64,000 nt of DNA from contig NZ_NQKQ01000016.1 in NCBI RefSeq assembly GCF_002269505.1, forward strand, positions 1 to 64,000, in the 5' to 3' direction. Both the position numbers and the translations under genes were made by a program. The first letter of the stretch is position 1. The number at the start of each line of letters is the position of its first letter. The stretch is from Pseudomonas fragi. GTDB lineage: Bacteria; Pseudomonadota; Gammaproteobacteria; Pseudomonadales; Pseudomonadaceae. This document shows positions 47,012 through 56,617 of this stretch, in pieces. The notes under the pieces were generated by a model, which was not told where the DNA came from, searched no databases, and was given only the letters and a program-made list of their open reading frames with translations.

Positions 47012-47340
47012 CTCCCACTGTAGATATTAAAAGCCCCTCACCCCAACCCTCTCCCGGAGGGAGAGGGGGCTGATCTGTAGTGTTACGCAGATTTGCTTTT
47101 GCCTTTAGTCCCCTCTCCCTCCGGGAGAGGGGCTTTTAAGCGGGCTTGAGCTACAACAGAGTATCTACAGGTTTTTGGTGTCCCTTTTCACAAAAAAACC
47201 ACTCCAGTGCTGATACTTTGCGCGCCGGCTCTTCAGCGAACAAAAATTGTGCGCTCAGAGCGCGTTGCTCTGTTTCAAAATCCTACTGGTGCTGGAACAA
47301 TGCACGCCTTGTAGAGCCATGCTTTAACCGGGAGGTGCGG
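47012..47340. other. Intergenic region between the two hydrolases, with palindromes
   Basis: 329 bases. The left half is taken up by paired CCCTCTCCC palindromes (47031-47138). The right half (47140-47340) holds no gene and should carry a promoter for the second hydrolase; a T-rich stretch at 47170-47220 is the likely place. In-frame codons upstream of 47341 do not resemble the paralog. Confidence 0.55.
47031..47138. repeat. Paired CCCTCTCCC palindromes in inverted orientation
   Basis: Two hairpins, CCCTCTCCC-GGA-GGGAGAGGG (47047-47067) and CCCCTCTCCC-TCC-GGGAGAGGGG (47110-47132), with outer AAAAGCCCCT / AGGGGCTTTT ends that make the block one large inverted repeat. The same motif appears at 347 and 33379. 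It can act as a terminator for the first hydrolase. Confidence 0.75.
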
Positions 47341-48486
47341 GTGCAAATTCAGGGTTTTCACGACCTCAAGTTCGAAACAGTGCGCGAGGCATTTGCCGAT
47401 CTATTCAATGATCCGCAAGAGCGCGGCGCGGCGCTGTGCATCCAGATCGGTGGCGAAACCGCACTCGACCTGTGGGCGGGTACGGCAGACAAGGACGGCG
47501 AACAGCCGTGGCATACAGACACCATTGTCAATCTGTTTTCATGCACCAAACCCTTTACCGCCGTCACCGCGCTGCAACTGGTGGAAGAGGGCAAGCTGGA
47601 ACTCGATGCCCCCGTGGCTCGCTACTGGCCCGAGTTTGCCGCTGCGGGCAAGGAATCCATCACGCTGCGCCAATTGCTGAGCCATCGCGCAGGCTTGCCG
47701 GCATTGCGTGAAATGATGCCCGCCGAAGCCTTGTATGAATGGCAGACCATGGTCGATGCACTGGCCGCCGAAGCACCCTGGTGGACGCCGGGCGAAGGCC
47801 ATGGCTATGCCGCGATCACCTATGGCTGGCTGATCGGCGAATTGATTCGCCGCGCCGACGGTCGCAGTGCGGGCCAGTCGATCATGGCGCGCACCGCCAG
47901 GCCGCTGGGGCTGGACTTTCATGTCGGTCTGGCTGACGAAGAGTTTTACCGGGTTGCCCATATCGCTCGCACCAAGGGTACGATGGGCGATGAGTCGGCC
48001 CAGCGGCTGTTGAAAACCATGATGAACGAGCCCTCCTCGATGAGTACTCGGGCATTCACCAATCCGCCGTCTATTATGACCAGTACCAATAAACCTGAAT
48101 GGCGCCGTATGGAGCAGCCTGCAGCCAATGGGCACGGCAATGCTCGCAGCCTTGCCGGGTTCTACAGCGGTTTGCTCGACGGCCACCTGCTTGAGGCTGA
48201 AATGCTTGAGCAGTTGACCCGCGAACACAGCGTTGGCGAGGATAAGACCTTGCTCACGCACACCCGGTTTGGACTGGGCTGCATGCTGGATCAGCCGACC
48301 GTACCCAACGCGACATTCGGCCTGGGGCCAAAAGCCTTTGGTCATCCGGGGGCAGGGGGTTCGATTGGCTTTGCCGACCCGGATCGAGAGGTGGCCTTTG
48401 GTTTTGTCACCAACTCCCTGGGGCCTTATATTCTGATGGATCCGCGGGCGCAAAAGCTGGTCGCAGCGCTGGCTGAGTGCTTATAA
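47341..48486 (+). CDS. Serine hydrolase, class C beta-lactamase/EstB-like
   Basis: 381 residues from a GTG start with GGGAGG five bases ahead; this start gives the same length as the upstream paralog. Catalytic Ser67-C-T-Lys70 (LFSCTKPFTA) and Tyr156 (GYAAITYGW) are present, plus GHPGAGGSIGFADP as the third motif. Such proteins are esterases or peptidases acting on small esters or D-amino acid peptides rather than true beta-lactamases. No signal peptide. Confidence 0.9.
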   Translation: MQIQGFHDLKFETVREAFADLFNDPQERGAALCIQIGGETALDLWAGTADKDGEQPWHTDTIVNLFSCTKPFTAVTALQLVEEGKLELDAPVARYWPEFAAAGKESITLRQLLSHRAGLPALREMMPAEALYEWQTMVDALAAEAPWWTPGEGHGYAAITYGWLIGELIRRADGRSAGQSIMARTARPLGLDFHVGLADEEFYRVAHIARTKGTMGDESAQRLLKTMMNEPSSMSTRAFTNPPSIMTSTNKPEWRRMEQPAANGHGNARSLAGFYSGLLDGHLLEAEMLEQLTREHSVGEDKTLLTHTRFGLGCMLDQPTVPNATFGLGPKAFGHPGAGGSIGFADPDREVAFGFVTNSLGPYILMDPRAQKLVAALAECL

Positions 48487-48596
48487 AAGGGGTTTTGTAG
48501 GCCGTAGGTCGGAACTCGGTAGCTTTTCTGTTTTCAATACGTTTTTTATATGGGCTTAGTGCCTCTTTAATTCTTAATTCATTGTGTGGATATTCA

Positions 48597-49724
48597 ATGT
48601 CATCTAATAAGACCCTCGCTCTGGCTCTATGCCTGGCTATTACCGGTTGCGCACAAACTCCACAGAATGACGCCGAAGGTGGCCACAAATGGTGGCAGAT
48701 GGGCTCGTCTGACCAAGCGTCGACCCCCGCGGAAAAATCCGCCAGTGCTGCGGCCAAGCCGACAGACACCAAAGTAACGCCGCCTGTAGCCAAGGCGACC
48801 ACCGCCCCTGCCACCGCTCCTGTAGCCAGTGCAAAAGACAGCGGTTCCAGCTGGTGGCCTTTTGGCTCTGACTCGGCCAAAAAAGACACCCCGGTTGAGA
48901 AAGAAAAAGTTGCCGCCGTTGCCGCCCCTGCCGCTGCTACCTCGGGTAAAAACTGGTGGTGGCCGTTTGATAGCGATGCCAAGGATTCCAAGTCAGCGCC
49001 GGTCGGTGTGATCCCGATGCCGGACCCGAAAATCACCCAGGCCTGGCTGGACGAATACGAGCCACGCCTGCGCGTTGCGATCAAAGACACCAACCTGCAA
49101 CTGGAGCGTCGCGAGAACCTGCTGATTATCGTGGCTGCGGCTGACAGTTCGTTCAAGGCAACCCGCCCGGACTTGCTGATGCCGTCCATGCTTGGCCCGT
49201 TCACCCGGGTGGCCAAAGTGGTTGAAGGCGATCCAAAAACGGCGGTGCTGGTACTGGGCCACGCTGACTCTTCGGGCGCAATGGCAGCCAATACCCGTTT
49301 AAGCCTGGACCGTGCCAAGTCGGTGGCCGCGATCTTCCGCATGAGCGGTTTGCAAGGTAACCGTCTGACCTTGCGTGGCATGGGTTCGGTGATGCCACGC
49401 GCAGCCAACGACAGCAACGAAGGTCGTGCCTTGAACCGTCGGGTTGAAATCCTGATGACCCCGCAAGCCACCATGGTCGCCCTGGTCAGCAAATACAGCC
49501 AGCCAGCCCTGACCCCGGCTGAACTGGTGGCGGTACAGCCTGCCGTTGCCCCTTCTGTTGCTAAAAAGAACGCAGCAGCACCGGCGAAGAAAGGCGTCGT
49601 AGCCAAAAAAGCCGCACCGGCCAAGAAAGCTGCCAAGCCAGCGCCAGCCAAAAAGCCGGTTGTCGCTAAAGCCAAAGCCGCAGCGGACAAAAAAGTTGCC
49701 GCCAACGATCAGGCCAAGAACTGA
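48597..49724 (+). CDS. OmpA family lipoprotein with histone-H1-like C-terminal tail
   Basis: 375 residues. Lipobox AITGC (Cys18). A low-complexity linker has three Trp repeats, [20 protein letters not shown] and [10 protein letters not shown]. The OmpA-like domain (about 170-290) carries [21 protein letters not shown] and [12 protein letters not shown]. The last 70 residues are Ala/Lys/Pro repeats ([20 protein letters not shown]) like histone H1 or AlgP. The basic tail could bind peptidoglycan teichoate-like polymers, LPS or DNA. Function unknown. Confidence 0.82.
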   Translation: MSSNKTLALALCLAITGCAQTPQNDAEGGHKWWQMGSSDQASTPAEKSASAAAKPTDTKVTPPVAKATTAPATAPVASAKDSGSSWWPFGSDSAKKDTPVEKEKVAAVAAPAAATSGKNWWWPFDSDAKDSKSAPVGVIPMPDPKITQAWLDEYEPRLRVAIKDTNLQLERRENLLIIVAAADSSFKATRPDLLMPSMLGPFTRVAKVVEGDPKTAVLVLGHADSSGAMAANTRLSLDRAKSVAAIFRMSGLQGNRLTLRGMGSVMPRAANDSNEGRALNRRVEILMTPQATMVALVSKYSQPALTPAELVAVQPAVAPSVAKKNAAAPAKKGVVAKKAAPAKKAAKPAPAKKPVVAKAKAAADKKVAANDQAKN

Positions 49725-49747
49725 CTGATGCAAGGAAGGATTGGGGC

Positions 49748-50395
49748 ATGACGCAAGCACTGGCAGATATGCGACGTGACTACACCCGTGACGGGCTGGC
49801 CGAGGCTCAGGCCCCGGCCGAGCCTTTTGCGCTGTTTCATCAGTGGTTTGGCGACGCGGTCAAAACCGAGCAGCCACCGGTCGAGGCCAATGCCATGACC
49901 CTGGCTACGGTCGACGCCCAAGGGCGCCCCCACTGCCGCGTGTTGTTGCTCAAGGGGCTGGATGAGCAGGGTTTTACCTTTTTCACCAACTACACCAGCG
50001 CCAAGGGCCAGCAATTGAGCGAACGCCCGTATGCGGCCATGACCTTTTTCTGGCCTACCCTGGAGCGTCAGGTACGCATCGAAGGGCAGGTGGTCAAGGT
50101 GACGGCGCAAGAGTCCGATGCCTACTATCAGGTGCGCCCTCTGGGCAGCCGGATCGGGGCCTGGGCTTCGCCGCAAAGTCAGGTGATTGCTGATCGCGAT
50201 GAACTGGTCGAACTGCTCAAGGCCACCGAAGCGCGCTTCAGTGACAGCCAGCCCCATTGCCCTGAACACTGGGGCGGCTATCGCTTGCTGCCCGAGCGCA
50301 TCGAGTTTTGGCAAGGGCGTGCGAGTCGCTTGCACGATCGCCTCAATTATCGGCGTGAGGGTGCAGACTGGGTCCGCGAGCGCCTGGCACCCTGA
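49748..50395 (+). CDS. pdxH: Pyridoxamine 5'-phosphate oxidase
   Basis: 215 residues. FMN-binding split barrel with [24 protein letters not shown] (about 58-81) and the C-terminal signature VEFWQG-like [14 protein letters not shown] ending RLAP. It oxidises PNP and PMP to pyridoxal phosphate. It lies 23 bases after the OmpA lipoprotein gene with an AAGGA before the ATG. Confidence 0.96.
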   Translation: MTQALADMRRDYTRDGLAEAQAPAEPFALFHQWFGDAVKTEQPPVEANAMTLATVDAQGRPHCRVLLLKGLDEQGFTFFTNYTSAKGQQLSERPYAAMTFFWPTLERQVRIEGQVVKVTAQESDAYYQVRPLGSRIGAWASPQSQVIADRDELVELLKATEARFSDSQPHCPEHWGGYRLLPERIEFWQGRASRLHDRLNYRREGADWVRERLAP

Positions 50396-50585
50396 GACGC
50401 AACTGGCAACGAGGGCGCGCAATGCAAATCGGTTATTTCGCGCTACTCTTTGCCAAGCCCTGAGATCGCAAACAGCTCTGTTTTTACTGTACAGACGCTG
50501 AATAAAGCCTTTTTATCCGCGCTGTACCGTGACAGGTCACCGGCTGCGGAGTTTAATGAATCCCTGTTATTTTGGAGTTGATCCC

Positions 50586-51050
50586 ATGCGTAAGTCCGTT
50601 CTGTTGGTTGCAGCATTCTCTACCATGACTGTTTTGTTGGGCGGCTGCACATCGAGCTTGACCGGCGACACCTATTCGCGTGACGAAGCTCGACGTGTAC
50701 AGACCGTTCGTATGGGTACCATCGTTGCCCTGCGTCCTGTGCAAATTGAAGGCACCAAGACTCCGATCGGCGCTGCGACCGGCGCTATCGTGGGTGGTGT
50801 CGGCGGCAGTGCCATCGGTGGCGGCCGTGGCAGCATCGTAACCGCGGTGATCGGCGCAGTAGCCGGTGGCCTGCTGGGTTCGGCAGCCGAGTCGGGCCTG
50901 ACCAAGACCCAGGGTGTAGAAATCACCGTGCGTGAAGACGACGGCAGCACCCGCGCCTACGTTCAGCAGGTTGAGCCTAACCAGGTGTTCCGTACCGGTG
51001 AGCGCGTGCGCATCATGACCGTTGATGGCACCAGCCGCGTTACCCAGTAA
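50586..51050 (+). CDS. slyB: SlyB/PcpL-like outer membrane lipoprotein (glycine zipper)
   Basis: 154 residues. Lipobox LGGC (Cys21), then a glycine-zipper helix pair IGAATGAIVGGVGGSAIGGG (about 60-79) and VIGAVAGGLLGSAAE, followed by a small beta domain ending in IMTVDGTSRVTQ. This is the SlyB arrangement. It stabilises the outer membrane under PhoP-type stress in enterics. ATG 50586 is used. Ends before a strong terminator. Confidence 0.88.
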   Translation: MRKSVLLVAAFSTMTVLLGGCTSSLTGDTYSRDEARRVQTVRMGTIVALRPVQIEGTKTPIGAATGAIVGGVGGSAIGGGRGSIVTAVIGAVAGGLLGSAAESGLTKTQGVEITVREDDGSTRAYVQQVEPNQVFRTGERVRIMTVDGTSRVTQ

Positions 51051-51071
51051 ACCTGGCTAAAGCGCTAAAAC

Positions 51072-51106
51072 AAAACCCCGGCCAGTGTGAACTGGCCGGG
51101 GTTTTT
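51072..51106. terminator. Bidirectional terminator slyB / PAP2 gene
   Basis: AAAACCCCGGCCAGT-GTGA-ACTGGCCGGGGTTTT with A and T flanks; 15-base arms. Confidence 0.93.
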
Positions 51107-51124
51107 TATGCCTGCAAGTTGCGT

Positions 51125-51724
51125 TCAGGAAGAGTGCCTGAACGCTTGGTCGGCCCCCGACAAGGTTATGGCAATATGGTCCAACAAGCGCTCTGCCGTG
51201 TACTTGGGCATGCAACTGAACGCCATCACCACTGCCAACCCCAGTGCCAGAGCGGGCCGCGGGACATGACTGACATTGTAATGTCTGAGGCTGAACACCA
51301 TTACACAGGCAGCGACGGAACCTATCAGGGCTCCGGCGATGGCTTCCGGCAAGGGGTGGATGGTGTGGGCGACGTAATTGATGGCGAACCACCAGGTCGC
51401 CAACAGGCCGGCCACGAGCGCAGGCCAGCGCAAGCGCTGGTCGAGCTGTTGGCACAGCAGGTTGAGCATTACGGTGAACACCAGACAAGCGTTCATGGCG
51501 TGACCGCTGAACACGGCAATACCCAGGTCATGCAGACCAATGCCCCAGCCCTTGAACAGGATCTTGCTGACGCCCACCACCAGATAGGCCGTCACCAGCA
51601 CGCCCATCCACAGCAAGGCGATTTTTCTGGAGGCACTCAGCCACAGCCATACCGCAATCACCAGTGCTGCCGGGAACATCACCGTGATGCCGGCGTATTG
51701 CACAATCTGCATTTTATCGACCAC
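51125..51724 (-). CDS. PAP2-family phosphatase-like membrane protein
   Basis: About 199 residues from GTG 51724 (AAGAG six bases ahead) or 195 from ATG 51712. Five to six hydrophobic helices. FSGHAMNACLVF and VAHTIHPLPEAIAGALIG correspond to PAP2 motifs 2 and 3, and K in VSKILFKGWG to motif 1, though motif 1 Arg-Pro is not evident. It may dephosphorylate a lipid phosphate such as undecaprenyl pyrophosphate. The upstream part of the frame is REP sequence, so a longer start is rejected. Confidence 0.7.
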   Translation of the reverse strand: MVDKMQIVQYAGITVMFPAALVIAVWLWLSASRKIALLWMGVLVTAYLVVGVSKILFKGWGIGLHDLGIAVFSGHAMNACLVFTVMLNLLCQQLDQRLRWPALVAGLLATWWFAINYVAHTIHPLPEAIAGALIGSVAACVMVFSLRHYNVSHVPRPALALGLAVVMAFSCMPKYTAERLLDHIAITLSGADQAFRHSS

Positions 51725-51765
51725 GTTTTTCTCTTTTGGCGATTCACTCAAGCGAGCTGTGCCTC

Positions 51766-51824
51766 TGTGTGAGCGAGCCTGCTCGCGATGCTCTGAGACC
51801 TTCGCGAGCAGGCTAGCTCCCACA
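51766..51824. repeat. REP doublet (REPIN-like), copy 1
   Basis: TGTGTGAGCGAGCCTGCTCG (from 51766) and its imperfect inverted partner 51802-51824 (ending CTCCCACA). Same family as at 53254 and 55795, but with a shorter spacer and a G to T change. It lies between nhaA and the PAP2 gene. Confidence 0.8.
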
Positions 51825-51835
51825 GTAGGGTGGGG

Positions 51836-53014
51836 TTACGCCACCGCTTGTTTACGGCTAAAGAACAGCGTAACGCCATAGCCGATCAGGGCTGCGAGGA
51901 TCGAGCCGGTGAGGATGCCCATGCGGTCCATGCCGACATAATCGCTACCTGCGACGAACGCCAGTGAGCCGACAAACAGGCTCATGGTGAAGCCGATACC
52001 GCACAAGATGGCGACGCCAAACACCTGGCCCCAATTGGCGCCTGCGGGCAAGGCGGCCATGCCGGTCTTGATGGCGATCCAGGTCAGGCCGAACACGCCC
52101 AGGGTTTTGCCGATCAGCAAGCCTGCGGCAATGCCCATGGGCACGTGGCTGACAAAACTGTGCATGCTGACCCCTGCCAGTGATACGCCGGCATTGGCGA
52201 AGGCAAACAACGGCAGGATCGCGTAAGCCACCCAGGGATGCAGGGCATGCTCGATGCTCATCAGCGGTGAAGTTTCGGAGTTTTTGGTGCGCAGCGGGAT
52301 GCAGAACGCCAGCGTTACACCTGCCAGCGTGGCATGCACACCACTTTTGAGCACACACACCCAGAGGATCAGGCCCACGATCATATAAGGCGCGACCTTG
52401 ATCACCCCCATGCGGTTCATGGCAATCAGCACGATCAGGCACGTCGCAGCCAGCAGCAGGGATACGCCTGACAGTTCGCTGGAGTAGAACACCGCAATCA
52501 CGATGATCGCCCCCAGGTCGTCGATGATCGCCAGGGTCATCAGAAATAGCTTGAGGGACACCGGTACACGTTTGCCGAGCAGGGCCAGTACGCCGAGGGC
52601 GAAGGCGATGTCGGTGGCCATGGGGATGGCCCAGCCGCCGAGTGCGTCCGGGTAATCCTTGTTGATGAACCAGTAGATCAGCGCCGGTACCACCATGCCG
52701 CCGATTGCCGCCGCGCCGGGCAGCACCACCTGCGAGGGCTTGGACAGCTGGCCTTCGAGCAATTCGCGTTTGACCTCAAGGCCGATCAGCAGAAAGAACA
52801 AGGCCATCAGGCCATCGTTGATCCACAGCAGCGAAGGCTTGGCAATTTGCAGGGCGCCGATTTGCACCGCTACCGGCACGTCCAGAAAGGCCGTGTAGTA
52901 ATGGGAAAGCGGTGAGTTATTGACGATCAGAGCCAGAGCGGCCGCGGCAATCAACAGCAGACCGCTGGCAGCTTCCAACTGAAAGAAACGAGTGAAAGTG
53001 CTACGCAGAGGCAA
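51836..53014 (-). CDS. nhaA: Na+/H+ antiporter NhaA
   Basis: 392 residues, about 12 membrane helices. The ion-binding pair of Asp appears in [20 protein letters not shown] (about 163-164 in E. coli numbering). It expels sodium in exchange for protons at alkaline pH. The start codon is TTG ([11 protein letters not shown]) with GGAGAG six bases upstream; no in-frame ATG exists close by. A small hairpin (53052-53068) lies in the leader. Confidence 0.94.
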   Translation of the reverse strand: MPLRSTFTRFFQLEAASGLLLIAAAALALIVNNSPLSHYYTAFLDVPVAVQIGALQIAKPSLLWINDGLMALFFLLIGLEVKRELLEGQLSKPSQVVLPGAAAIGGMVVPALIYWFINKDYPDALGGWAIPMATDIAFALGVLALLGKRVPVSLKLFLMTLAIIDDLGAIIVIAVFYSSELSGVSLLLAATCLIVLIAMNRMGVIKVAPYMIVGLILWVCVLKSGVHATLAGVTLAFCIPLRTKNSETSPLMSIEHALHPWVAYAILPLFAFANAGVSLAGVSMHSFVSHVPMGIAAGLLIGKTLGVFGLTWIAIKTGMAALPAGANWGQVFGVAILCGIGFTMSLFVGSLAFVAGSDYVGMDRMGILTGSILAALIGYGVTLFFSRKQAVA

Positions 53015-53348
53015 GGTCGCTCTCCATCAATTAGGTAAAAGGTGCGACACCCTAACCCGTGGGGTTAGTGGTTAAAACAAAAACTATATTCTTTTTTGTT
53101 ATAAGCACGGACGTACTCTCACACCGCTCAAAAGCCTAGCAGTTGTGTGTCAAATTGAGTCTGTTTTGTGCCTGAGAAGGCTATCGGGAATAGGCTGGTT
53201 TTTGCCGGTTTTTCAGCAAGGATCCAGTCTGAAGAAGGATAAGTCGGTGACTGTGTGGGAGCGGGCTTGCTCGCGATACAGGCGCTGCGGTCTGTCTGGC
53301 AGACCGAGGTGAATGCATCGCGAGCAAGCCCGCTCCCACAGTCAGGGG
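53015..53348. other. nhaA leader and REPIN-containing intergenic region
   Basis: 334 bases without a gene. CTAACCC-GTG-GGGTTAG (53052-53068) forms a seven-base hairpin 38 bases before nhaA; I do not recognise a known riboswitch. An AT-rich stretch at 53070-53100 may hold the promoter. A REPIN fills 53254-53340. Confidence 0.5.
53254..53340. repeat. REPIN, GTGGGAGCGGGCTTGCTCGCG family, copy 2
   Basis: Perfect 24-base arms (53254-53277, 53317-53340) enclose a spacer with its own hairpin CGGTCTG-TCTGG-CAGACCG (53288-53306). This is the standard doublet form of Pseudomonas REP elements, mobilised in trans by RAYT transposases. No RAYT gene is in the window. Confidence 0.9.
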
Positions 53349-54959
53349 CTAGGCTTCGATACCCAGAATGTCGCGCGCTACCGCTTCGGCAATACGGATA
53401 CCGTCGACACCTGCCGACAGAATCCCGCCAGCGTAGCCAGCGCCTTCGCCCGCCGGGAACAAGCCCTTGACGTTGAGGCTCTGCATCGACGCATCACGGG
53501 TCATGCGCAGCGGCGACGAAGTACGGGTTTCGATGCCGGTGAGAATGGCATCGTGCATCGAGAAGCCCTTGATCTGTTTCTCGAACGCCGGCAAGGCTTC
53601 ACGGATGGCTTCAATGGCGAAGTCCGGCAAAGCCAGGGCCAAATCACCCAAGGACACGCCCGGCTTGTAGGACGGCTCGACGCTGCCCAGGGCCGTGGAC
53701 GGCTTGCCCGCAATAAAGTCCCCCACCAGCTGCGCCGGTGCTTCGTAGTTGCTGCCACCCAGTACATAGGCGTGGGATTCGAGGCGCTCTTGCAGCTCGA
53801 TGCCGGCCAATGGCCCGCCCGGGTAGTCTTCCGGCGTAATGCCGACAACGATCCCCGAGTTGGCATTGCGCTCGTTACGCGAGTACTGGCTCATACCGTT
53901 GGTCACAACGCGGCCGGGTTCGCTGGTGGCCGCAACCACGGTACCACCCGGGCACATGCAGAAGCTGTAGACCGAACGACCGTTTTTGGCGTGGTGCACC
54001 AGTTTGTAATCGGCAGCGCCCAGTTTCGGGTGGCCGGCATACTTGCCCAGACGCGCACTGTCGATCAGCGACTGCGGGTGTTCGATACGGAAACCTACCG
54101 AGAACGGCTTGGCTTCCATATACACGCCACGATCGTGGAGCATGCGGAAGGTGTCGCGAGCGCTATGGCCTAGCGCCATGATGACGTGGCGGGAGTTCAG
54201 TTGCTCGCCGTCGGCCAGTACCACGCCGGTCAGTTGACCGTTATCGATCAGCACATCGGTGACGCGTTGCTGGAAGCGCACTTCGCCGCCCAGAGCGATG
54301 ATCTGCTGGCGCATGTTTTCCACGACACCGGTCAGACGGAAGGTGCCGATATGCGGCTTGCTGACATAGAGGATCTCGTCCGGCGCACCGGCCTTGACGA
54401 ACTCGTGCAGCACCTTGCGGCCGTGGTGTTTGGGGTCCTTGATCTGGCTGTAGAGCTTGCCGTCGGAGAACGTGCCCGCGCCGCCTTCGCCAAACTGCAC
54501 ATTGGACTCGGGGTTGAGCACGTTTTTACGCCACAGGCCCCAGGTGTCCTTGGTGCGCTGGCGCACTTCGGTACCGCGCTCAAGAATGATCGGCTTGAAG
54601 CCCATTTGCGCCAGCAGCAGCCCGGCAAAGATACCGCAAGGGCCAAAACCGACCACAATCGGACGTTCGCTCAAATCCTGCGGAGCCTCACCGACCACCT
54701 TATAGCTGACGTCCGGTGCTGGATTGACGTTACGGTCGTCGGCGAACTTGATCAGCAATGGCGCTTCATCGCGCACACTCAGGTCAATGGTGTAGATAAA
54801 GCACAGTTCGGACGATTTTTTACGCGCATCGTAGCTGCGCTTGAACAAGGTGAAATCGACCAGTTCATCACTTTCGATGCCCAGGCGCTGCAGGATGGCA
54901 GGGCGCAGGTCTTCATCGGGATGATCGATTGGCAGCTTGAGTTCGGTGATTCGTAACAT
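53349..54959 (-). CDS. FAD-dependent oxidoreductase (COG2509 type)
   Basis: 536 residues. An N-terminal domain of about 95 residues precedes a dinucleotide-binding site IVVGFGPCGIFAGLLLAQMG (100-119), then ERGTEV and the long FGEGGAGTFSDGKLYSQIKD (about 155-174). The C-terminus has FPAGEGAGYAGGILSAGVDG, which binds FAD. The family is widespread with unknown substrate. REPIN follows the stop by eight bases. Confidence 0.88.
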   Translation of the reverse strand: MLRITELKLPIDHPDEDLRPAILQRLGIESDELVDFTLFKRSYDARKKSSELCFIYTIDLSVRDEAPLLIKFADDRNVNPAPDVSYKVVGEAPQDLSERPIVVGFGPCGIFAGLLLAQMGFKPIILERGTEVRQRTKDTWGLWRKNVLNPESNVQFGEGGAGTFSDGKLYSQIKDPKHHGRKVLHEFVKAGAPDEILYVSKPHIGTFRLTGVVENMRQQIIALGGEVRFQQRVTDVLIDNGQLTGVVLADGEQLNSRHVIMALGHSARDTFRMLHDRGVYMEAKPFSVGFRIEHPQSLIDSARLGKYAGHPKLGAADYKLVHHAKNGRSVYSFCMCPGGTVVAATSEPGRVVTNGMSQYSRNERNANSGIVVGITPEDYPGGPLAGIELQERLESHAYVLGGSNYEAPAQLVGDFIAGKPSTALGSVEPSYKPGVSLGDLALALPDFAIEAIREALPAFEKQIKGFSMHDAILTGIETRTSSPLRMTRDASMQSLNVKGLFPAGEGAGYAGGILSAGVDGIRIAEAVARDILGIEA

Positions 54960-55049
54960 GACAGTGTCCAGTATCGGGGGGCCAGGTAAACCCTGGCAGA
55001 ACCGGCAATTGTAAGCTGCTTCGAGGCAATTTGCGGCAACAGTTATCGG

Positions 55050-55724
55050 TTAGTCGTTACGCGCGCCACCAAAATAGCCGCAACCGCGCTGCACTTGACC
55101 GTTGATACGCAGCTCGGCGCCCAGGTGTTGCACGCTGCCATTGGCGCTGTCGGTGCAGCGTTGCGGGGCAACCCACAGCTCGATGTGCTGATTGTTGGCT
55201 TCGGTGGACAGGGAGAAACGGCCATCGCCGACCTGTTCTTCAACAAAAGGCAGAGCCAGGTCCGGCTGGCCTTCGCGCTTGAGCACCATGCCCTTGCTGC
55301 CGGCTTGCACTTCCCAGGCCGGGCCATTGCCGTTGGCGTGTACGGTCAGTTGCTTGAAATTCGGGTCCTGGCAGGCGCTGCTGTTGCGCTCCAGGCGGTA
55401 GAGCTGTTGCACCTGTACTTCACCGTCAGTTCCAGGGGTTTTGCTGGCGCTAAAATTGCCGCGGATATCGGCGAACAACTTGCCCGGTTTATTGGGCATA
55501 TATGAAGCGTCCTGCACCAGGGAGGTGTTGGCGCTGTCACGCACCACATAGCGCTGTTGGCCGACACACGGCTGGAAAATCAGTTGGTCATTGGCACTAA
55601 TCAGCTCGCCTTGCAGGCGCGTCTGGCCTGCGGTGGTGTCGGCAGGTTTGCTGCTGAACATCTGGCAGCCGGCAAACACGGGCAGCAGGGCGAACAAAAC
55701 TAAGGTACGGGCAACACGCATCAT
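55050..55724 (-). CDS. COG3650-type lipoprotein
   Basis: 224 residues. Lipobox VFAGC (Cys20), followed by two beta-rich repeats: one with FQPCVGQQRYVVRD (about 51-64) and a second ending in VAPQRCTDSANGSVQHLGAE and GCGYFGGARND. The paired Cys and the YFGG end match envelope lipoproteins of the COG3650 group. Role unknown. Two consecutive ATG codons; AGGAG favours the first. Confidence 0.8.
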   Translation of the reverse strand: MMRVARTLVLFALLPVFAGCQMFSSKPADTTAGQTRLQGELISANDQLIFQPCVGQQRYVVRDSANTSLVQDASYMPNKPGKLFADIRGNFSASKTPGTDGEVQVQQLYRLERNSSACQDPNFKQLTVHANGNGPAWEVQAGSKGMVLKREGQPDLALPFVEEQVGDGRFSLSTEANNQHIELWVAPQRCTDSANGSVQHLGAELRINGQVQRGCGYFGGARND

Positions 55725-55794
55725 GGGGACTCCTGAAGGATGTCGCCACGTTACTTAGCCTCGCGGTGCATCACAAGGGGGCTGGCCCGATTGA

Positions 55795-55881
55795 TGTGGG
55801 AGCGGGCTTGTTCGCGATACACACGGCGCGGTCTGTCAGTTAAACCGCAGTGTTGCCATCGCGAGCAAGCCCGCTCCCACA
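55795..55881. repeat. REPIN, copy 3
   Basis: Arms 55795-55818 and 55858-55881 of 24 bases, differing at one position from perfect pairing (GTTCG versus GCTCG). Spacer contains CGCGGTCTGTCAGTTAAACC. Located after the SDR gene. Confidence 0.88.
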
Positions 55882-55913
55882 GGTTTTTCGCTGAAGTAAG
55901 GCGCCAGGTGGGC

Positions 55914-56513
55914 TCACCCCACGATGTAGGTTTGCCCGGTTTGCAGGCCTTCGACGCTTTTGGCGTAGGCCAGGGCTACATCAGCACCGGCCACCGGCTT
56001 GAAACCACGGAAGTAGGGCGCGTACTTACCCATTGCTTCTTCCAGCACCGTAGGGCTTACCGAATTGACCCGCAGCCCGCGCGGCAACTCGATGGCCGCC
56101 GCTTTGACGAAACCGTCGAGTGCTGCGTTGACCAGTGCCGCCGAGCTGCCGGTGCGAATCGGTTCGCGGTTGATCACACCACTGGTGAAAGTGAACGACG
56201 CGCCATCGTTGGCAAACTCACGGCCGATCAACAGCAGGTTGACCTGACCCATCAACTTGTCCTGCAAGCCCAGAGCGAAGTCGCTTTCGCTCATCTCGCC
56301 CAGTGCGGCGAACTTGACGTTACCGGCCGCGCAGATCAATGCGTCGAAACGGCCGGTCTGCTTGAACAGGTTGCGGATCGATGCGCTGTCGCTGATATCG
56401 ACTTGAAAATCGCCGCTTTTGCGGCCAATTCGCACGATCTCGTGGCGTGCTGACAGTTCACGGTCAATCGCTGAACCAATGGTGCCGTTAGCGCCGATCA
56501 ACAGAATTTTCAT
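55914..56513 (-). CDS. Short-chain dehydrogenase-like protein lacking Tyr/Lys
   Basis: 199 residues. NAD(P)-binding GANGTIGSAI (8-17) and CAAGNV (61-66) are typical of SDRs, and Ser111 (FTSGVIN) is the usual catalytic Ser. Where YxxxK should stand the sequence is A125-A-L-V-N129, so Tyr and Lys are absent. It could be a non-catalytic or variant reductase. It is divergent from the LysR gene, which probably regulates it. Confidence 0.85.
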   Translation of the reverse strand: MKILLIGANGTIGSAIDRELSARHEIVRIGRKSGDFQVDISDSASIRNLFKQTGRFDALICAAGNVKFAALGEMSESDFALGLQDKLMGQVNLLLIGREFANDGASFTFTSGVINREPIRTGSSAALVNAALDGFVKAAAIELPRGLRVNSVSPTVLEEAMGKYAPYFRGFKPVAGADVALAYAKSVEGLQTGQTYIVG

Positions 56514-56617
56514 GGTGCAAGCCTTTGTGGGTGAGGTGAGTGCTCAGTCTAGTAGTGGTTTTTTGGCGCGATAAGCGCACTAATAGGCAACCTTTGGTTT
56601 TCATATGGAAACAATCC

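Noticed and set aside
33379..47132. CRISPR array suggested by repeated palindromes
   Set aside because: Copies are far apart, lack regular spacers and no cas gene is present.
51725..51823. N-terminal extension of the PAP2 protein
   Set aside because: These codons are REP repeat sequence; a start with a ribosome site lies at 51724.
53052..53068. nhaA leader hairpin as a riboswitch
   Set aside because: Only a seven-base stem is visible; no match to a known nhaA-associated RNA motif could be made by eye.
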